Assembly (NCBI GenBank): GCA_035304085.1
Contig: DATGQT010000167.1
Location: 1 to 19,000 of the forward strand
Source: DATGQT01 sp035304085
Lineage (GTDB): Bacteria; Bacteroidota; Rhodothermia; Rhodothermales; Rubricoccaceae
Direction: 5' to 3'
DNA length: 19,000 nt
Of the stretch, positions 16,011 to 19,000 are shown in pieces (position 1 is the stretch's first letter; the number at the start of each line of letters is the position of its first letter). Position numbers and translations under genes: made by a program. The notes under the pieces were generated by a model that made no database searches, had not been told where the DNA came from, and worked only from the letters and a program-made list of their open reading frames with translations.

Positions 16011-16045
16011 GGAGGGTTCGACGCGGCCTGATCCCCGAACCCTCC
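16011..16045 (+). other. 10-bp perfect stem-loop in the leader of the next gene
   Basis: GGAGGGTTCG (16011-16020) and CGAACCCTCC (16036-16045) are exact inverted repeats around 15 bases, ending 19 bases before the ATG at 16065. No T-run follows. It may be a leader hairpin or operator for the downstream gene, or a weak terminator of the upstream lipoprotein gene. The 162-bp gap also contains CCCCTAGGGG (about 15958-15967) but no other gene. Confidence 0.55.
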
Positions 16046-16064
16046 GCCTGCGAAGGCCGCTCCT

Positions 16065-16553
16065 ATGGTCGTGCGAAGCCTCGCCCGCTGGCTCCCGGGC
16101 CTCCTCCTCGTGGTCGGCGCTGCCCTCCCGGTCCAGGCCCAGTACACCTTCGACCCCTCCGGCCCCGACGTCAACCGCACGTTCCACCTCGACCGCACCG
16201 TCGTCGGCCCCGACGGCCAGGAGTACCGCGTGCGCGGCGACCTCCACATCGTCCTCCACGCCCGCGAGCGCGGCGGCGACGTGGCGATCCGGGGGCACGC
16301 CAACTCTGAGGGGATCAGCGTCAACCAGCTGCGCGGTCCGCGCTCGTACCGCGCCGTCGGCTCCACCCCGATCGAGCACTACGTCGAGCACCCACGCCGG
16401 CGGGCCTCGGACCTCCGCACGTCGCTCTCGTACGACCTGATCTCGAGGGGAGGCGGCCGGGACTTCCGGCTCGTCGTCCACCTCGACGGCCGGATGACTT
16501 CCGACTACGCGCTCGCAGTCGGGGTCTCGCGCGTCGACCTGCTGCCACGTTGA
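16065..16553 (+). CDS. Small secreted protein of unknown function
   Basis: The product has 162 residues. MVVRSLARWLPGLLLVVGAALPVQA is a Sec signal peptide, with likely cleavage before QYTFD (residue 26). The mature part is beta-rich with alternating hydrophobic strands: YRVRGDLHIVLHARE (54-68), GDVAIRGHANSEG (71-83), a positively charged stretch HPRRRASDLR (109-118), LSYDLISRGGG (121-131) and FRLVVHLDGRM (134-144). It has no cysteine, no lipobox and no membrane helix after the signal. I recognise no family. The start is ATG 16065. It stands between an upstream leader stem-loop and a downstream 14-bp hairpin, so it is probably its own transcription unit. Gene reality is supported by the signal peptide and by codon use like its neighbours. 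Confidence 0.75.
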   Translation: MVVRSLARWLPGLLLVVGAALPVQAQYTFDPSGPDVNRTFHLDRTVVGPDGQEYRVRGDLHIVLHARERGGDVAIRGHANSEGISVNQLRGPRSYRAVGSTPIEHYVEHPRRRASDLRTSLSYDLISRGGGRDFRLVVHLDGRMTSDYALAVGVSRVDLLPR

Positions 16554-16568
16554 GCGCGTAGCGTAGAC

Positions 16569-16610
16569 CGCGAAGGGGGCTGGCCTGCGTTCGGGTCAGC
16601 CCCCTTCGCG
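16569..16610 (+). terminator. Hairpin after the secreted protein gene, no T-run
   Basis: CGCGAAGGGGGCTG (16569-16582) and CAGCCCCCTTCGCG (16597-16610) form a perfect 14-bp stem with a 14-base loop, starting 15 bases after the stop. It is followed by CGTCCTGAAG rather than T residues, so termination would be atypical or factor-assisted. Confidence 0.6.
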
Positions 16611-16658
16611 CGTCCTGAAGAGGCCGGAAAATCCGTCGCGGCGGCGGGTCCGCGTTCG

Positions 16659-16666
16659 TAGTGTAG
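16659..16666 (+). promoter_or_regulatory. Possible -7/-10 box TAGTGTAG for the Ntn-hydrolase gene
   Basis: GTAGTGTAG lies 22 bases before the ATG at 16689, after the hairpin. It fits TA-N-N-N-T only, so it is a weak candidate in a 135-bp gap that holds no gene. Confidence 0.25.
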
Positions 16667-16688
16667 AGGCGTCACGTTCGACAGCCCC

Positions 16689-19000
16689 ATGCGCCGCGCC
16701 CTCCTCTACGGCCCCCTCACGCTCGTCCTCCTCGGCCTCGGTGCCTCCGTCGGAGGGTACGCGTGGCTCCACGCCAGCCTCCCCGTGCTCACGGGCGAGG
16801 TGCCCCTGCCCGGCCTCGCCGCCGCCGTCACCGTCGAACGCGACAGCCTGGGCGTGCCGACGATCACGGCGTCGAGCCGGCTCGACGCCGCGCGGGCGCT
16901 GGGGTTCGTCCACGCGCAGGAGCGGTTCTTCCAGATGGACCTCCTCCGCCGCGCCGCCGCCGGCGAGCTGAGCGCGCTCCTCGGCCCGGCCACCGTCGAG
17001 GCCGACCGCACCCTCCGCCCTCACCGCTTCCGCGACCGCGCGCGGGACGTCCTCGCCACGCTGCCCGAGGACGAGCGGGCCATGCTGGAGGCGTACGCCG
17101 AGGGCGTCAACGCCGGCCTCTCCGCCCTCGACGCGCGCCCGTTCGAGTACCTCGTGCTCCGGCAGGAGCCCGCGCCGTGGCGGCCCGAGGACGGCGTCCT
17201 CGCCGTCTACGCCATGTTCATCGACCTCCAGCTCGACGGCGGCCCCGGCCCCGAGCTGACGCGCCTGGCGCTCGAAGCCCTCCCCCCGGCCCTCGCCCGC
17301 TTCCTCACGCCCCCCGGCGACGAGTACGACGCACCGCTCGTGGGCGAGGCGTTCGCCCCCGCGCCCGTCCCGCCGCCCGAGTCCCTGGGCACCTTCCGTC
17401 CGGCCCCGTTCCCGCCGGGCGCCCCCGCAGACGCCCCCGGCGCGCCGGGCAGCAACAACATGGCCGTCTCCGGCACGTGGACGGCCCACGGCGCCGCACT
17501 CGTCGCCAACGACATGCACCTCGACCTCCGGCTGCCCAACATCTGGTTCCGCGCCTCGCTCGTCTACCCCGGCCCCGACGGCGCGCCGCGCCGCGTCACC
17601 GGCGTCACGCTCCCCGGCGCGCCGGCCGTCGTCGTCGGCTCGAACGGGCACGTCGCCTGGGGCTTCACGAACAGCTACGGCGACTTCGTGGACCTCGTCC
17701 GGCTCGTCGAGGACGAGGGGCGGCCGGGCTACGTGCGGACGGCCGATGGGAGCGTGCCGCTCGACACCCTCGTCCACGTGATCGAGGTCGCCGGCGGCGC
17801 GCCCGTCCGCCTCGAGGTCGTCGAGAGCCCGTGGGGGCCCGTGCTGAAGACCGACGCCGACGGCCACCGCTACGCGTTCCAGTGGACGGCCCACCGCCCG
17901 GAGGCCGTCAACCTCGGCCTGCTGGCGATGGAGGGGGTGCGGAGCGTCGAGGAGGCGATCCCCGTGCTCAACGGCGCCGGCATCCCGGCCCAGAACGTCG
18001 CCCTCGGCGACCGCGACGGCCACGTCGCCTGGACGGTCGCCGGGCGGCTGCCCCGCCGCGACGGCCGCGACGGCACGCGCCCCGTCCTCTCGACCGATCC
18101 CGCCGCCGCCTTCGCCGGCTTCCTCGACCCCGCCGCGTACCCGCGCGTCGTGGACCCCGCGGACGGGCTGATCTGGACGGCCAACAACCGGGTCGTGGAC
18201 GGCGACGCGCTCCGGCTCATCGGGCTGGGGCCGTACGTCCACGGCGCCCGCGCCCGCCAGATCCGCGACGCCCTCCGCGCCCTGGAGACACCCGTCGAGC
18301 CGGCCGACCTCCTCGCCATCCAGCGCGACCGCCGCGCCCTCTTCTACCTCCGCTGGCAGGCCCTCCTCATGGACCTGCTGGATGAGGAGGCCGTCGCGGA
18401 GCACGCGGCACGCGGGGCGTTCCGGGACCTCGTCCGCGACTGGGGCGCCGCGGCCGACACGGGCTCCGTCGGCTACCGGCTCGTCCGCGAGTTCCGCGAC
18501 GTCGTCGAGCCCCTCGCCCTCGGGCCGCTCGTCGCCCCCGTCGAGGCGCGCGCGCCCGGCGCGGACGTCGGCGCCGAGGCGGCGCTGTGGGCGCTGGTCT
18601 CCGAGCGGCCGGCGCACCTCCTCAACCCGCGCTACGCCTCGTGGCGCGCCCTCCTCCTCGACGCCGTGGACGCCGTGATCGCGCGGTACGACGGCGACCT
18701 CGCCGGGCGGACGTGGGGCGAGGCCAACACGAGCGCCATCGCCCACCCCTTCGCCGACGTCGTGCCCACGTTCGGCGACCGCCTGCGGATGCCCCCGCAC
18801 CAGCTCCCCGGCGACACCCGGACACCCTCGGCGCAGGGGCCGTCGTTCGGGCCGTCGGAGCGGGTGGTGGTGGCGCCGGGCCACGAGGAGGACGGCATCT
18901 TCCACATGCCCGGCGGGCAGGCCGGCCACCCCCTCTCGCCCTACTGGGGCGCCGGCCACGCGGACTGGGTCTACGGCCGCCCGTCCCCCTTCCTTCCCGG
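16689..19000 (+). CDS. Penicillin acylase family Ntn hydrolase (3' end cut by window)
   Basis: The open frame runs from ATG 16689 to the window edge without a stop, at least 770 codons. MRRALLYGPLTLVLLGLGASV is a signal peptide or membrane anchor, placing the enzyme outside the cytoplasmic membrane. The alpha-chain part has GVPTITASSRLDAARALGF and then HAQERFFQMDLLRRAAAGEL. Autocleavage should occur before S255 in PGSNNMAVSG, making S255 the N-terminal nucleophile of the beta chain. Supporting beta-chain motifs are WGFTNSYGDFVDL, WTANNRV with N499 and N500 (near the expected oxyanion Asn), TPSAQGPSFGPSERVVV, and GHEEDGIFHMPGGQAGHPLSP near the end. The family hydrolyses amide-linked acyl groups, as in penicillins, cephalosporins, acyl-homoserine lactones or acyl-peptides; the natural substrate cannot be told here. 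Only the last few residues appear missing. Confidence 0.93.
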   Translation, partial: MRRALLYGPLTLVLLGLGASVGGYAWLHASLPVLTGEVPLPGLAAAVTVERDSLGVPTITASSRLDAARALGFVHAQERFFQMDLLRRAAAGELSALLGPATVEADRTLRPHRFRDRARDVLATLPEDERAMLEAYAEGVNAGLSALDARPFEYLVLRQEPAPWRPEDGVLAVYAMFIDLQLDGGPGPELTRLALEALPPALARFLTPPGDEYDAPLVGEAFAPAPVPPPESLGTFRPAPFPPGAPADAPGAPGSNNMAVSGTWTAHGAALVANDMHLDLRLPNIWFRASLVYPGPDGAPRRVTGVTLPGAPAVVVGSNGHVAWGFTNSYGDFVDLVRLVEDEGRPGYVRTADGSVPLDTLVHVIEVAGGAPVRLEVVESPWGPVLKTDADGHRYAFQWTAHRPEAVNLGLLAMEGVRSVEEAIPVLNGAGIPAQNVALGDRDGHVAWTVAGRLPRRDGRDGTRPVLSTDPAAAFAGFLDPAAYPRVVDPADGLIWTANNRVVDGDALRLIGLGPYVHGARARQIRDALRALETPVEPADLLAIQRDRRALFYLRWQALLMDLLDEEAVAEHAARGAFRDLVRDWGAAADTGSVGYRLVREFRDVVEPLALGPLVAPVEARAPGADVGAEAALWALVSERPAHLLNPRYASWRALLLDAVDAVIARYDGDLAGRTWGEANTSAIAHPFADVVPTFGDRLRMPPHQLPGDTRTPSAQGPSFGPSERVVVAPGHEEDGIFHMPGGQAGHPLSPYWGAGHADWVYGRPSPFLP

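Noticed and set aside
16596..18959. A 787-codon minus-strand open frame
   Set aside because: It is antisense to the Ntn hydrolase, whose family motifs run unbroken on the plus strand; the minus product is Asp/Gly/Val-rich shadow sequence.

Overview
The window is very GC-rich chromosomal DNA (by eye about 70% G+C, with third codon positions almost all G or C). The best lineage guess is the Rhodothermota/Bacteroidota side of the tree, for example Rubricoccaceae-like marine bacteria. Four things point there: a GWxTD-domain protein, a DUF3667 membrane protein, no visible Shine-Dalgarno sequence before any gene, and degenerate TAnnTT-type promoter boxes. The lineage is an inference; there is no rRNA gene to test it. 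Fourteen protein genes are supported (thirteen complete, one cut by the right edge). I see no tRNA, rRNA, CRISPR array, transposase or integrase. No gene-free stretch exceeds 300 bases.

Left part (1-4978). A minus-strand pair, a secreted GWxTD protein and a Sua5/TsaC-type threonylcarbamoyl-AMP synthase, overlaps by GTGA. It diverges from plus-strand pckA (ATP-dependent PEP carboxykinase), and the 264-bp gap between them carries a G-rich 27-bp tandem repeat. A strong intrinsic terminator ends pckA. It is followed by an acidic surface lipoprotein with a YfaP-like (DUF2135-like) domain.

Middle part (5057-10950). A minus-strand array encodes pyruvate dehydrogenase E1-alpha, E1-beta and E2, then a calcineurin-like phosphoesterase and a DUF3667 membrane protein. 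E3 (lipoamide dehydrogenase) is not in the window. The junctions E1a/E1b, E1b/E2 and E2/phosphoesterase are each almost entirely filled by short repeats. The outer two are diverged, oppositely oriented copies of one palindromic element of about 60 bp. The middle one holds a (CCACGGA)4 heptamer array against the E1b stop codon and a 14-bp tandem duplication against the E2 start codon.

Right part (11138-19000). All genes are on the plus strand: a LURP-one/tubby-like protein, a Dpm1-type polyprenyl-phosphate mannosyltransferase, a Tat-exported putative lipoprotein amine oxidase, a DUF1772-like four-helix membrane protein, an NTF2-like lipoprotein, a small secreted protein of unknown function, and a membrane-anchored or exported penicillin-acylase-family Ntn hydrolase that lacks only its extreme C-terminus.

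Functionally, pckA and the PDH genes lie at the PEP/pyruvate/acetyl-CoA node; the other genes are mostly cell-envelope proteins. I find no obvious defence island or mobile element. The most unusual content is the repeat-filled architecture of the PDH operon and the shared promoter-like boxes.
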